Source: Bacillus sp. DNRA2 (GTDB lineage Bacteria > Bacillota > Bacilli > Bacillales > Cytobacillaceae). Taken from it: a DNA stretch of 60,026 nucleotides. The position numbers and the translations under genes were made by a program. Where the stretch lies: the NCBI RefSeq assembly GCF_012843265.1, contig NZ_JABAIT010000023.1, positions 1-60,026 on the forward strand. Direction: 5' to 3'. Positions within the stretch are counted from its first letter, which is position 1, and every line of letters begins with the position of its first letter. The notes under the pieces were generated by a model, which saw only the letters and a program-made list of their open reading frames with translations, had not been told where the DNA came from and made no database searches. This document shows, piece by piece, positions 16,811-24,914 of this stretch.

Positions 16811-17752
16811 CTACTTCAAATTGTTCTGATGAATATAATCAAGTACGTCTTGATATTCATGGTTTACGTCACTAAACAATGCATAACTTTTGGCTGTCGC
16901 AAACCATTCTAATGTGGTTGGCTTTCTTTTCTCCATGGCCACTAACAAGTCTTGATTAGTTAAAGGTTGAATTTCCCCAGTTTCAAAGGATCTTGTAATC
17001 GCAGAATCAATCGCATCTTTCACAAGGTATTCTAAATCAGCACCGGAAAAATGGTCTGTAAATTTTGCGACAAGCTCTAATTGTAACTCTTCTTGTGGCT
17101 TTTCGTTTGTTTTTATTTTTAAAATAGCTTTACGTTCTTCGATATCTGGGGGAGGGAGAAAGATTAATGAATTAAATCGTCCCGGGCGTCTTAGCGCGGG
17201 ATCTAGATACCAAGGCGTATTAGTTGCGCCGATAACATAGATGCCCTCGTTGTTTGACACGGATCCATCCAATTCGATTAACAATTGATTGACAAGCATT
17301 CTGTCGTGATGAGCAGATAGTTTTTGCCGATTTCCTCCCAGTGCGTCTAATTCATCGATAAATAGAACACATGGCGTCCTTCTACGGGCATCCTCAAAAA
17401 ACTCATGCAAATTTTGTTCCGCCTCACCAGACCATTTTGAGAGAATAGCTTGCAGGTCTAAATGGAGAAATTGTGCATTAATTTCACCAGCAACAGCTTG
17501 AGCTAAAAAGGTTTTTCCACAACCAGGCGGGCCGTAAAAAAGCAAACCTCCGCCAACTTCCTTTCCAAATGCTTTAAAAATTTCCGGAGACTGGATTGGC
17601 ATAATAAAATCAACTTTAATTTTTTTCTTAACATTCTCTAAGCCACCGACATCTGCAAATGTTTCCCGTTTTTGTTCTAATTCGATAATCTTGTTTTGTT
17701 CCTTATCATATGAAATGACTTTCAGCTTGTCCCTCATATTATCTTGTTTCAT
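16811..17752 (-). CDS. Cdc48/FtsH-type AAA ATPase without protease domain
   Basis: A 313-aa single-module classical AAA ATPase. Walker A is GPPGCGKT and Walker B is LFIDELDA. Sensor and arginine-finger regions are visible in ATNTPWYLDPALRRPGRF, and a C-terminal helical lid spans about 220-275. There is no N-terminal adaptor domain, transmembrane helix or HExxH protease motif, so it should unfold or remodel targets given to it by a partner. The TPR membrane protein directly downstream is the obvious candidate. The start follows TAGGAGG. It resembles SpoVK/Cdc48-like sequences, but I cannot name an orthologue. Confidence 0.85.
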   Translation of the reverse strand: MKQDNMRDKLKVISYDKEQNKIIELEQKRETFADVGGLENVKKKIKVDFIMPIQSPEIFKAFGKEVGGGLLFYGPPGCGKTFLAQAVAGEINAQFLHLDLQAILSKWSGEAEQNLHEFFEDARRRTPCVLFIDELDALGGNRQKLSAHHDRMLVNQLLIELDGSVSNNEGIYVIGATNTPWYLDPALRRPGRFNSLIFLPPPDIEERKAILKIKTNEKPQEELQLELVAKFTDHFSGADLEYLVKDAIDSAITRSFETGEIQPLTNQDLLVAMEKRKPTTLEWFATAKSYALFSDVNHEYQDVLDYIHQNNLK

Positions 17753-18090
17753 TCTCTATTCCTCCTAAAAAAAATTAGACAAAGTTTAGCTCCTTATCTA
17801 ATCAACCGTCATTCTCAATTATTGGGACTGAGAGTTATTGGACGGCATCCTTTTAACAGTTTCATAGCTTATTAATAATACCAATTTTAAACCAACATAA
17901 CCATAATATGTAAATAATATTTCAGGATTTTAAAGAAGTCTTTTCTTGAAAAATAAAAAAAGGCGAAAGAATTGTAAAAAGGGGAATAAGCTTAAAAAAA
18001 GGAGGTGCAAGCTATTCGATATACAAAGAAATTGAAGTGGATTAAATTGGTAGGGCCGAAGTCAGAACAATAGTAGGGGGGCAATACATA
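17753..18090. other. Intergenic gap with a possible 22-codon basic mini-ORF
   Basis: AAAAAAAGGAGG ends at about 18005 and is followed by a short frame to TAG at 18071-18073. It could start at GTG 18005 or ATT 18014, and encodes a basic peptide containing RYTKKLKWIKLVGPKSEQ. The start is uncertain because GTG overlaps the ribosome-binding site. The rest is AT-rich with no other gene seen; it should also hold the promoter of the AAA-TPR operon. Confidence 0.3.
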
Positions 18091-18205
18091 GGGACTAGGG
18101 GACAGGTACCTGGTCCCAACTTTTAAAAAGTTTATATCGCTAAGTCATTACATCTGGGACATCAAACCTGTCCCCTTGTCCCTGCCTAGTCCCTGTTTGG
18201 GACAC
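18091..18205. repeat. GGGAC/GTCCC inverted-repeat element overlapping a CDS end
   Basis: The left arm GGGACTAGGGGACAGGT (18091-18107) pairs with the right arm at 18166-18193. The right arm holds ACCTGTCCCC and CCTAGTCCC. An inner near-palindrome GGGACAGGTACCTGGTCCC spans 18099-18117, and GTCCC/GGGAC recurs at 18189-18203. Such elements recur in Bacillus genomes. This copy supplies the last codons and stop of the next gene. Confidence 0.7.
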
Positions 18206-19331
18206 GCACTGGTTTGAAAATCGACAGAAGGAACATCAGTAAACCTACAATACCAATTCCTAAAATAGTGTTAAATGATTGGCCAGTATAGAAGCCGCTG
18301 CCGAAATAGAAAATTTCACGTAAACCTTCAGAAGCAAAGCGGATCGGAACCCAAGGGCGAATGAAGGTTACGAAGAAATCGGGAAGCATTTCTTTTGGCG
18401 TCATTAAAACACCCATACCCAATAACATTACAACCATGAATAATGTAATGGCGGGTTTGCCAATCCAGGCAGTGACACCTGATACTAAAAAGAAGAAACA
18501 GAATGCTGCAAACGATACGAATGAACCAACTAAGAAGTAGTTAGGCATATTAATACCGGCGATTGAACCGAGTGTTGCAACGGTAAAGCCTGAAAATAGG
18601 GCAATAATAATGCCGAATAGAGCTTGACCGCCCATTAGGCGTAATGTTTGTTTCCGTGTTAATAATTCTTTCTTAAAGATGCTTGAGGTTGTTAAAAATA
18701 AAATGAAACCACCGATTAATGCACCTACCCAAGCAGGTACTGCCATTAAGGTTGGCGCACTCCCATTTGCCGTGGAGGCTGTAATAGCATTAAATATTTT
18801 TTCTTCCGAAACAATCGGTTTTACAAGTACTGCGGCTTTGTTGGCATCAATTTGCTGGTCGGCCATTTGCGCAACAAAGTTTGTTGAGTATTGGTTGCTC
18901 AATTGTGTAATTAAGGCATTTAATGCCGTCTTCGCATAGTTTGCACCAGTCATGTTAAAACCTTGGTTAATGTATACCTGCAATGTTGCTGCGGAGTTGT
19001 TTGTCATTGCATTTTGCAACGTATTATTATAACCCTTTGGAACAACTAATGCTGCGTAGTACTTTTTATCAGCAAATAAATCTTCAATATCTGCTTCCTT
19101 TTCAGTTGTAAAGGCTAACATAGGCTCCTCGCCATCTGTGCCTTTGCTCATTTGTTCAATTGCTGATTTTACAGCATCTACATGCATACCTTCATCATTT
19201 ACAATAAGTGCAACAGGTAAATTTCTTACTTTCGGGTTTCCTTGAGCAAATAAATTTACCGAGAATAAAGCGATAATTAAGATTACAGCGATGGGAGCAG
19301 CCCATGCTAGTTTTTCTTTAAATAATCTCAA
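18186..19331 (-). CDS. ABC-2/YhgE-Pip-type membrane transport protein
   Basis: A 381-aa membrane protein. One N-terminal helix (about 10-30) is followed by a large extracytoplasmic domain (about 30-205), then five hydrophobic helices (about 205-372). This architecture matches ABC2_membrane_3/YhgE-Pip exporters, though it is about half the length of B. subtilis YhgE. It lacks an ATPase neighbour. The final residues VPNRD and the stop codon come from the repeat element at 18091-18205, so the native C-terminus may have been replaced. It is divergent from a TetR gene and is probably regulated by it. Substrate unknown; drugs or lipids are plausible. Confidence 0.8.
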   Translation of the reverse strand: MRLFKEKLAWAAPIAVILIIALFSVNLFAQGNPKVRNLPVALIVNDEGMHVDAVKSAIEQMSKGTDGEEPMLAFTTEKEADIEDLFADKKYYAALVVPKGYNNTLQNAMTNNSAATLQVYINQGFNMTGANYAKTALNALITQLSNQYSTNFVAQMADQQIDANKAAVLVKPIVSEEKIFNAITASTANGSAPTLMAVPAWVGALIGGFILFLTTSSIFKKELLTRKQTLRLMGGQALFGIIIALFSGFTVATLGSIAGINMPNYFLVGSFVSFAAFCFFFLVSGVTAWIGKPAITLFMVVMLLGMGVLMTPKEMLPDFFVTFIRPWVPIRFASEGLREIFYFGSGFYTGQSFNTILGIGIVGLLMFLLSIFKPVRVPNRD

Positions 19332-19355
19332 TGAATATCATCCTTTCGCAATTTT

Positions 19356-19435
19356 CAACATGTTGTTCAGTAACTATGATTTATTTTATAATCGAGAGGA
19401 GGTTAAAGCAATGAACAAAATGAACAATGTGTTCA
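19356..19435. promoter_or_regulatory. TetR operator candidates
   Basis: Two perfect palindromes are present: CAACATGTTG at 19356-19365, and TGAACA-ATG-TGTTCA at 19421-19435 within the first codons of tetR. Between them lie TATAAT (19387-19392) and the ribosome-binding site GAGGAGG. The first palindrome overlaps the likely -35 of tetR. Confidence 0.5.
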
Positions 19436-20043
19436 ATTTTCATAACAGGGTGGTTTTTATGGGTAGTTACGAGGAAAAAAACCGGAGAACAAAACAACTT
19501 ATTCAAAGTTCATTTATGAAAATTTTGGAAGGGGAACCGTTTGAATCAATTACAATAGGTGATATTACGAAAGCAGCACAAATTAATCGTGGAACGTTTT
19601 ATTTACACTTTCAAGACAAGTTTGATTTGCTCGATCAGATCGAGCAACAATTGTTTAGAGATTTAGGAAATCATCTTGATGAATTACAATCAAACTATTC
19701 AATTGAGGAGACATTTGAAAAAGGGCAAGAACAATTGGCTGCTACTCTATTCAGTGCCATTAAAATGCATGCGCCATTATTAAAAATATTTTTAAGCAAT
19801 CGTGGCAGAGCAGGTTTTCACATTCGATTTAGAGATGCTTTTTCAGAAAAAGTGCGTGTTAATTTAGAGAAGAATGAAAGCGTCATTACAGGTTTAAAGG
19901 CCCCAATGGAATACTTTTTATCGTTTATCACATCTGCTTTTTTAGGATTAATTGAACAATGGTTCCGAAATGGATTAGATAAGACACCTGAAGAAATGAC
20001 AGTATTATATATAGACATTATTTCGTTTATTCAAAAGAAGTAA
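19411..20043 (+). CDS. TetR-family transcriptional regulator
   Basis: A 210-aa repressor-type protein. The N-terminal helix-turn-helix (about 25-75) is typical TetR, with ITIGDITKAAQINRGTFYLHF. The C-terminal half resembles TetR_C domains of regulators paired with YhgE-like proteins. ATG at 19411 is chosen because GAGAGGAGG lies 8 nt upstream; other starts, one inside the neighbouring gene, lack it. It is divergent from the ABC-2-like exporter, which it likely represses together with itself. Confidence 0.9.
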   Translation: MNKMNNVFNFHNRVVFMGSYEEKNRRTKQLIQSSFMKILEGEPFESITIGDITKAAQINRGTFYLHFQDKFDLLDQIEQQLFRDLGNHLDELQSNYSIEETFEKGQEQLAATLFSAIKMHAPLLKIFLSNRGRAGFHIRFRDAFSEKVRVNLEKNESVITGLKAPMEYFLSFITSAFLGLIEQWFRNGLDKTPEEMTVLYIDIISFIQKK

Positions 20044-20077
20044 GTTGGCATTGAGTATCAAGATTTCATGCAAAAAA

Positions 20078-20126
20078 GCCGAGATAAACAAGTTTTACTG
20101 AAAAAACTCGTTTATTCTCGACTTTC
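20078..20126 (-). terminator. Terminator of the heme operon (bidirectional possible)
   Basis: GCCGAGATAAAC..AAGTTTT pairs with AAAAAACT..GTTTATTCTCGAC. On the minus strand the stem is followed by TTTTTTG. It may also end tetR. Confidence 0.65.
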
Positions 20127-20191
20127 AAGTTAAGCTTCTTAAGAAAAAAATCATTGTTTATTAATAGAAGAAGCGGTATACAATCATTGGT

Positions 20192-20503
20192 TTAATTTAA
20201 GGTTGAAGCAACCTCAGAGATAATGATTTCACTTCCCAAAATAGGTGATTCTTCTGCAGCATTAGTTGGACCTTTATGAGCTTCTTTGAAAGCATCGCTA
20301 TTTTTCCACTTGGTAAAGTCTTCAATTGTGTTCCAATACATATTTACATTCAGCTCATCATATTCTGAAAGGTTTTTAGTAATTAGTACTTCAACCTTTA
20401 CAAAACCTTCCATTGTTTGTAGGGCACCTGGTCTTGTGAACATAGGAGCCATTTTTTCAGCAAAGCCTAACTTCACTTTAATTCTGTTTGTTACGATAAT
20501 CAT
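20192..20503 (-). CDS. IsdG/HmoA-type heme-degrading monooxygenase
   Basis: A 103-aa ferredoxin-like (ABM superfamily) enzyme. The IsdG-type catalytic triad is present as N6, W66 and H76, almost exactly the spacing of S. aureus IsdG (N7, W67, H77). It should open heme oxidatively and release iron, in the cytoplasm. It is the last gene of an operon with the heme exporter HrtAB, 3 nt after hrtA. Whether the product is biliverdin- or staphylobilin-like cannot be read from sequence. It resembles B. subtilis HmoA/HmoB and S. aureus IsdG/IsdI. Confidence 0.88.
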   Translation of the reverse strand: MIIVTNRIKVKLGFAEKMAPMFTRPGALQTMEGFVKVEVLITKNLSEYDELNVNMYWNTIEDFTKWKNSDAFKEAHKGPTNAAEESPILGSEIIISEVASTLN

Positions 20504-20506
20504 CGA

Positions 20507-21202
20507 TTATTCCTCCTTTTTCCAATTTGTATAGGGTTTAAGCTTTCCATCTTCCATTCGATATACTTTGTCACAGTAATCTAACATTCTTTCATCATGG
20601 GTTACCATTACGGCTGCTTTATTTTTAGCTTTTACTTCCCTTGCGATAAGCTGGACGACCTCATGAGCTCTTTGAGTATCTAGACTTGCTGTTGGTTCAT
20701 CTGCCAAAATAATCGAAGGATTATTCATAAAGGCACGAGCAATTGCCGTTCGTTGGCGTTCTCCTCCAGATAAATGTTCCGGAAACTTCTTCATTTTGGT
20801 TTCCAACCCAAGATGTTGAAGTAATTCTATGGCATTTTCTCTATCTTTTTTTGTCACTTTACCGGCCATTTTTTTTACAACAAGCAATTGGTCGAGAACA
20901 TTTAAGTAAGGAACTAGATTGCTTGATTGTAAGATAAACCCTATTTCTTCAAGGCGTACTTTTGATAAATTCTTCTCTTTTATCTCCCCAATTACTTTCC
21001 CATTCAGGGTTACCTGACCATCAGATGCTTGAAGTAACGCCCCTGCGATGGAGAGAAAAGTACTTTTACCAGAACCCGAGGGACCAACGACGGCAATAAA
21101 TTCTCCTTGGTCGACGGAAAGGGAAATATCACTAAGCGCAACCACTTGATTTTCCCCTTGCTGATAGACCTTAGATACATGATTAAATGTTATTCCTGAC
21201 AT
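20507..21202 (-). CDS. hrtA: Heme-efflux-type ABC transporter ATPase HrtA
   Basis: A 231-aa MacB/LolD-class ATPase. Walker A is GPSGSGKST, the signature is LSGGERQR, Walker B is IILADEPT, and the switch His is in MVTHD. It pairs with the permease directly upstream, overlapping it by one nucleotide. With the downstream heme monooxygenase, the set matches the HrtAB heme-detoxification logic of Firmicutes. The specific substrate is inferred from the permease and context, since MacB-like ATPases are alike. Confidence 0.82.
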   Translation of the reverse strand: MSGITFNHVSKVYQQGENQVVALSDISLSVDQGEFIAVVGPSGSGKSTFLSIAGALLQASDGQVTLNGKVIGEIKEKNLSKVRLEEIGFILQSSNLVPYLNVLDQLLVVKKMAGKVTKKDRENAIELLQHLGLETKMKKFPEHLSGGERQRTAIARAFMNNPSIILADEPTASLDTQRAHEVVQLIAREVKAKNKAAVMVTHDERMLDYCDKVYRMEDGKLKPYTNWKKEE

Positions 21203-22326
21203 TACTCTATCCTCCCAATCGCTTGAAGTGGATCTATTTTGGTAACCTTACGGATGGATATTAATGAACTTAATACCGATATTACGAGCAATAAAATTGC
21301 ATAAATAACAACAAGTTTAAGATCAAGTGTAAACGGCATTCCTTCTGGCAGTATGAGTGCTGTTCCATATGTTAAGAGTATCCCTACAACAATACTGCTG
21401 AGCGAAAGAAGAAATACTTGTGATACAATGGCTTTGCCTAAAAAGCTATTACTTGCACCAATTGCTTTTAAAATGCCAAATTGATTAGATTTTTGTAAGG
21501 TAAGTACGTAAAAGAAAACAGCTAGTACGAAAGCAGAGATGGCTAAAAGGAAGGCGAGCATCATCATTATTGTACCGTTTTCCTCTTTGTAACCAGGCAT
21601 TCCTTGTATCGCGTCAGCCTTTGTTACGATTTCTGTGTTATCGAAAAGATTATTGATTTTCTGTTGATCAATATCTTCTCCTTGAAGCATGATACCATTC
21701 ACTGGATTTTTTATACCTTTGTCAGAACCAGGTGCTGCAAATTGAATGGACCGCCATTTATCTAGTGTAGTAAAAATAGCAGGTAAGTGATTATATGTTT
21801 CATTTTCTACAAATCCAATAATTTTCATTTTTTCTAATGACCCTTCAATGGTGAGGGTGTCCCCAATTTTATATCCTTTGTCCTTTAAGGTGTCATTAGC
21901 GATAACTTCTATTGATTTATCTTTATTAAGAGGATTCCCCTCAACGATATTTGGTTCTAAAAAGCTCCCAGGAGTGATGCCTAAAATAGCAATATCAACT
22001 TTTTCACTATCCTTAGTGGGTGTTGATTTTTTTAATACTGTTGCCATTGTGGCTCCCATCGGTGCTGCTTGTGAAACATGATCTTGCTTCTCCAATTCAG
22101 TCACTAATGATTCAGGTAATAGTGAACGGCTCATGGAAGATCTAGAGCCTTCTTCAAAAGTAACGAAATCTGCTTTCATATTTTTAAATGAAGCAGCACT
22201 CAGTGTGGAAAGTCCGTTTCCTAAACCTGATAAAATAAAGACTAACCAAGCTATAAGAACGGTTATAATTCCTATCATAAGAAAACGAAGCTTGCCATGT
22301 TTTAATTCTTTTAAAGCTAAAAACAA
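21202..22326 (-). CDS. hrtB: Heme-efflux-type ABC permease HrtB
   Basis: A 374-aa FtsX/MacB-type permease. One N-terminal helix (about 14-38) is followed by an extracytoplasmic domain and three C-terminal helices. The stretch around FFYVLTLQKSNQFGILKAIG and the C-terminal KIDPLQAIG closely recall S. aureus HrtB, which exports heme from the membrane. The start is TTG with GGGAGGA 6 nt upstream. It has a near-consensus promoter (TTGACT-N17-TATAAT) flanked by two palindromes, the likely PadR operators. It is first in the operon hrtB-hrtA-monooxygenase. Confidence 0.82.
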   Translation of the reverse strand: MFLALKELKHGKLRFLMIGIITVLIAWLVFILSGLGNGLSTLSAASFKNMKADFVTFEEGSRSSMSRSLLPESLVTELEKQDHVSQAAPMGATMATVLKKSTPTKDSEKVDIAILGITPGSFLEPNIVEGNPLNKDKSIEVIANDTLKDKGYKIGDTLTIEGSLEKMKIIGFVENETYNHLPAIFTTLDKWRSIQFAAPGSDKGIKNPVNGIMLQGEDIDQQKINNLFDNTEIVTKADAIQGMPGYKEENGTIMMMLAFLLAISAFVLAVFFYVLTLQKSNQFGILKAIGASNSFLGKAIVSQVFLLSLSSIVVGILLTYGTALILPEGMPFTLDLKLVVIYAILLLVISVLSSLISIRKVTKIDPLQAIGRIE

Positions 22327-22352
22327 TGTAAGTCCTCCCTAAATATTTTTGA

Positions 22353-22419
22353 TTAGTCATCTATGACTAACTTGGTATCATTATATTATTTTATTTATGA
22401 TTAGTCAATCATGACTAAT
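22353..22419 (-). promoter_or_regulatory. hrtB promoter with twin TTAGTCA/TGACTAA operators
   Basis: On the minus strand, the -35 TTGACT (22403-22408) and -10 TATAAT (22380-22385) are 17 nt apart. The palindrome ATTAGTCA-ATCA-TGACTAAT (22400-22419) covers the -35. TTAGTCAT-CT-ATGACTAA (22353-22370) covers the start region. A degenerate third copy lies at 23075-23093 upstream of padR. Confidence 0.85.
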
Positions 22420-22495
22420 TGAATATAAAATGCAATTACATTCATATATATAGCGAAAAGGAAACCTAAAATAAGGTTTCCTTGCGATTGGTAAA

Positions 22496-23017
22496 TTATT
22501 CCAAGTGAGACGAAAGGTTTTTTATGGATTTTTCAAGAAACGCTATCTCTGCTTCTAACATTGTAATTTTGTGCTCTACTACAAGATTGACTCCAGATCT
22601 TACCCCATGGGATGGGGTTTGTTTAAGCACTTCTATTAAATTTATATTATTGTTTAAACGTTCTTTCAACGCTGGTATTGTTTTTTCTAAGGGGAGAAAA
22701 TCCATAAACATTAAGCCAATATCACCTTGATAATTTAAACTTTCGGCGGAAGATAAATTATTTAATAATAATTTGTAGAAGTATTCCTTCCCACTATCAT
22801 TTATGGAATAAACTTTTCGGGTCGGTCTGTTTCCTTCTTGCTCGAACTGAATGTCAATATACCCACTTTGACTGAGTTTATCTAAAGTTGCATAAGCAGT
22901 AGGTTTTTTCATATCAGTAACGGTACTTAAGTTTCTTTCAATAAATTCATTGATTTGGTATCCATGTTGACTTTGGCTCATAAGCAATCCAAGTAAAATA
23001 AGCGAGCGTTGTTCCAT
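22496..23017 (-). CDS. PadR-family transcriptional regulator
   Basis: A 173-aa PadR regulator. The N-terminal winged helix (about 1-80) includes the family sequences LLGLLMSQSQHGYQI and PTAYATLDKLSQSGYI. A C-terminal helical dimerisation domain spans about 90-170. AAAGGGG precedes the ATG. It lies just upstream of the heme operon in the same orientation. The hrtB promoter carries two palindromes and its own upstream region has a weaker related one, suggesting repression of the operon and autoregulation. A role as heme or tetrapyrrole sensor is inference; known hrtAB regulators are HssRS, HrtR (TetR) and PefR (MarR). Confidence 0.9.
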   Translation of the reverse strand: MEQRSLILLGLLMSQSQHGYQINEFIERNLSTVTDMKKPTAYATLDKLSQSGYIDIQFEQEGNRPTRKVYSINDSGKEYFYKLLLNNLSSAESLNYQGDIGLMFMDFLPLEKTIPALKERLNNNINLIEVLKQTPSHGVRSGVNLVVEHKITMLEAEIAFLEKSIKNLSSHLE

Positions 23018-23129
23018 TGAGATACCCCTTTCTGCTGTTATCTCTTGGCTTATATTCTCTCTTATATTTTATTTATAGTCAATTGAGTCCTAACCAAAAT
23101 CTATTAGGGAAACCCTTAATTGTCATAAT

Positions 23130-23594
23130 TCAAATGTATGAAAAATGTTGAAATGTTCCCCAACTTTCTTGTCTAGCAAACTGGGGATAGGAGGAGATAA
23201 AATTAATTATTATTGAAGCTTGTTTAAGATAAGGGTAGGCATCAAATAGGAAGCGATCGCCGTATCGAATAGCTGTTAATGCAAGAGGTAGTTCACGTTT
23301 AAATATTTCATTACGTTTTGCAGATGCATTGATAGTATATTCTCCTTGGTCTACATAGATATAAACATAATAGTACAAAAATCCCCCAACTTGTTTCCAT
23401 ACCCCTAATACGTCATCTCTATTTGGATTAACATTTTCCCATGCATAGCGGCTTCCGATTGTTAAAAATAGATTTCCTGTAGAATCAGAATGAGTAAGTG
23501 TATAACACCTTTGGATAATAGGCTCCGTTGCTGTTACACCACTACTGTAAGTTACAGATAGTTTTTCTGGTTTAAATTGGCTCAAGCAATCCAC
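23130..23594 (-). CDS. Staygreen-family protein (Mg-dechelatase homologue)
   Basis: A 154-aa protein matching the staygreen (SGR) superfamily. It has PRxYTLTHSD-like RCYTLTHSDSTGNLFLTIG, then RDDVLGVW, FKRELPLAL, and a C-terminal WGTF. In plants SGR removes Mg from chlorophyll a, and some bacterial homologues are reported to have dechelatase activity. This organism shows no sign of chlorophyll, so the substrate is unknown. Its position beside a heme export/degradation operon hints at tetrapyrrole chemistry. It has no signal peptide. Family assignment is from recognised motifs. Confidence 0.8.
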   Translation of the reverse strand: MDCLSQFKPEKLSVTYSSGVTATEPIIQRCYTLTHSDSTGNLFLTIGSRYAWENVNPNRDDVLGVWKQVGGFLYYYVYIYVDQGEYTINASAKRNEIFKRELPLALTAIRYGDRFLFDAYPYLKQASIIINFISSYPQFARQESWGTFQHFSYI

Positions 23595-23708
23595 TCCAAT
23601 TGGGCTTTTTTCAATAAATATGTTAATTTTTATTTGTTCATTCGTTAGAACAACATTGAATGAATCTATTTAGTATATTTAGAGAATTGGAGTGTGCTTA
23701 AATTCATC

Positions 23709-23755
23709 AAAAAACCAGCCTTTTGTATATTGCAGCAAGGCCGTTTTTTTCTTTA
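23709..23755 (-). terminator. Terminator after the Gfo/Idh/MocA gene
   Basis: An imperfect GGCCTT/AAGGCT stem with T runs on both strands. It lies in the roughly 170-nt gap between two minus-strand genes. Confidence 0.55.
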
Positions 23756-23762
23756 TGGAGCA

Positions 23763-24761
23763 TTATTTTGCAATTTTATAAAAATCCTTCACCATTTCAC
23801 CCATAATCCAGTTTGTTCTTGCACCAGATGCCCCTGTGCTAGGACACTGGCTACCAGTGCCTGTTAATTCAGAAACAATTGTTTCGACGAGTGGCTGGTG
23901 GACATGCATTGGCGGTTCAAAGCTCCATTCTTTCGTTTCAGATGCTGTTGTCAGATATACCGGAGTATTGCCAAAGGTTGAAAAGGAAATTTTCCCATGT
24001 GTTCCGACAATTTCATTAATATCTGCATTTTTGAAAGAAGAAAAGCACCAATTGCCTATACCGTGGACTCCAGATTCAAAACGGTATGTCCCTGTAACAA
24101 TATCTTCTGCTGGATAATAGCCTGCTTGATTGCTTGCAATACCTTGAATCTCTTTAATTGGCCCAAGTAGGTAGTCTAATATGTCGAGTGTATGGCTAGC
24201 TAAATCGAAAAATAGCCCGCCGCCAGCAAGATGTGGCTGAACCCGCCAAGGTAGGCTTCGAGAATCCATTACATCCTCTGATGGTGTTTGATATTGCATG
24301 GTTGATACGAAACGAACTTCCCCAATCGCTTTATTTTCTAATAGTTCTTTTACTTTTAAAAATCGTGGCTGGGACCTACGGTAGTAAGCGACAAATAAGG
24401 GAACACCAGCCGCCTCGCAGGCAGCGATCATTTCCTGGCACTCTTCGAATGTCCGAGCCATTGGCTTTTCGACATAGACAGCTTTTCCGGCTTTAGCGGC
24501 TTTGATTGTATATTCCTTATGTGAACCTGGGGGTGTCGCGATATAGATAACATCGATATCAGGGTCGTTTATTAGTAAATCTGCATCTTCGTACCATTTT
24601 GGCACTCCATGTCGTTGGGCATAATCCTTGGCGAGGCTAGCCGTTCTTCTCATGACGGCAACTAGCTCTGAGTTTGGTGTTTTTTGAAATGCCGGGCCGC
24701 TTTTTACTTCTGTCACATCGCCGCAGCCAATAATGCCCCAGCGAACTTTATTATTTCTCAT
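23763..24761 (-). CDS. Gfo/Idh/MocA-family NAD(P)-dependent oxidoreductase
   Basis: A 332-aa dehydrogenase. The N-terminal Rossmann fold has WGIIGCGDV (GxGxxx), then IYIATPPGSH and the family EKP motif in YVEKPMA. The C-terminal GFO_IDH_MocA_C domain contains the usual FDLASHTLD His. It probably oxidises a sugar or cyclitol; the substrate cannot be told from sequence. Transcribed alone, with no sugar operon around it. Confidence 0.9.
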   Translation of the reverse strand: MRNNKVRWGIIGCGDVTEVKSGPAFQKTPNSELVAVMRRTASLAKDYAQRHGVPKWYEDADLLINDPDIDVIYIATPPGSHKEYTIKAAKAGKAVYVEKPMARTFEECQEMIAACEAAGVPLFVAYYRRSQPRFLKVKELLENKAIGEVRFVSTMQYQTPSEDVMDSRSLPWRVQPHLAGGGLFFDLASHTLDILDYLLGPIKEIQGIASNQAGYYPAEDIVTGTYRFESGVHGIGNWCFSSFKNADINEIVGTHGKISFSTFGNTPVYLTTASETKEWSFEPPMHVHQPLVETIVSELTGTGSQCPSTGASGARTNWIMGEMVKDFYKIAK

Positions 24762-24914
24762 GTTGAAGCCCCCTTAATATTAATTCTTATATCCCAATAA
24801 CAAATATTAACATAAAATGGAGACAAAGCTTAAGGAATTCTTAAGATATCAATCAGCCAGTTATTAAGATATTTCTTTTAAGATAGCCTTATTAACTAAT
24901 ATTAGAAAAGGTCA

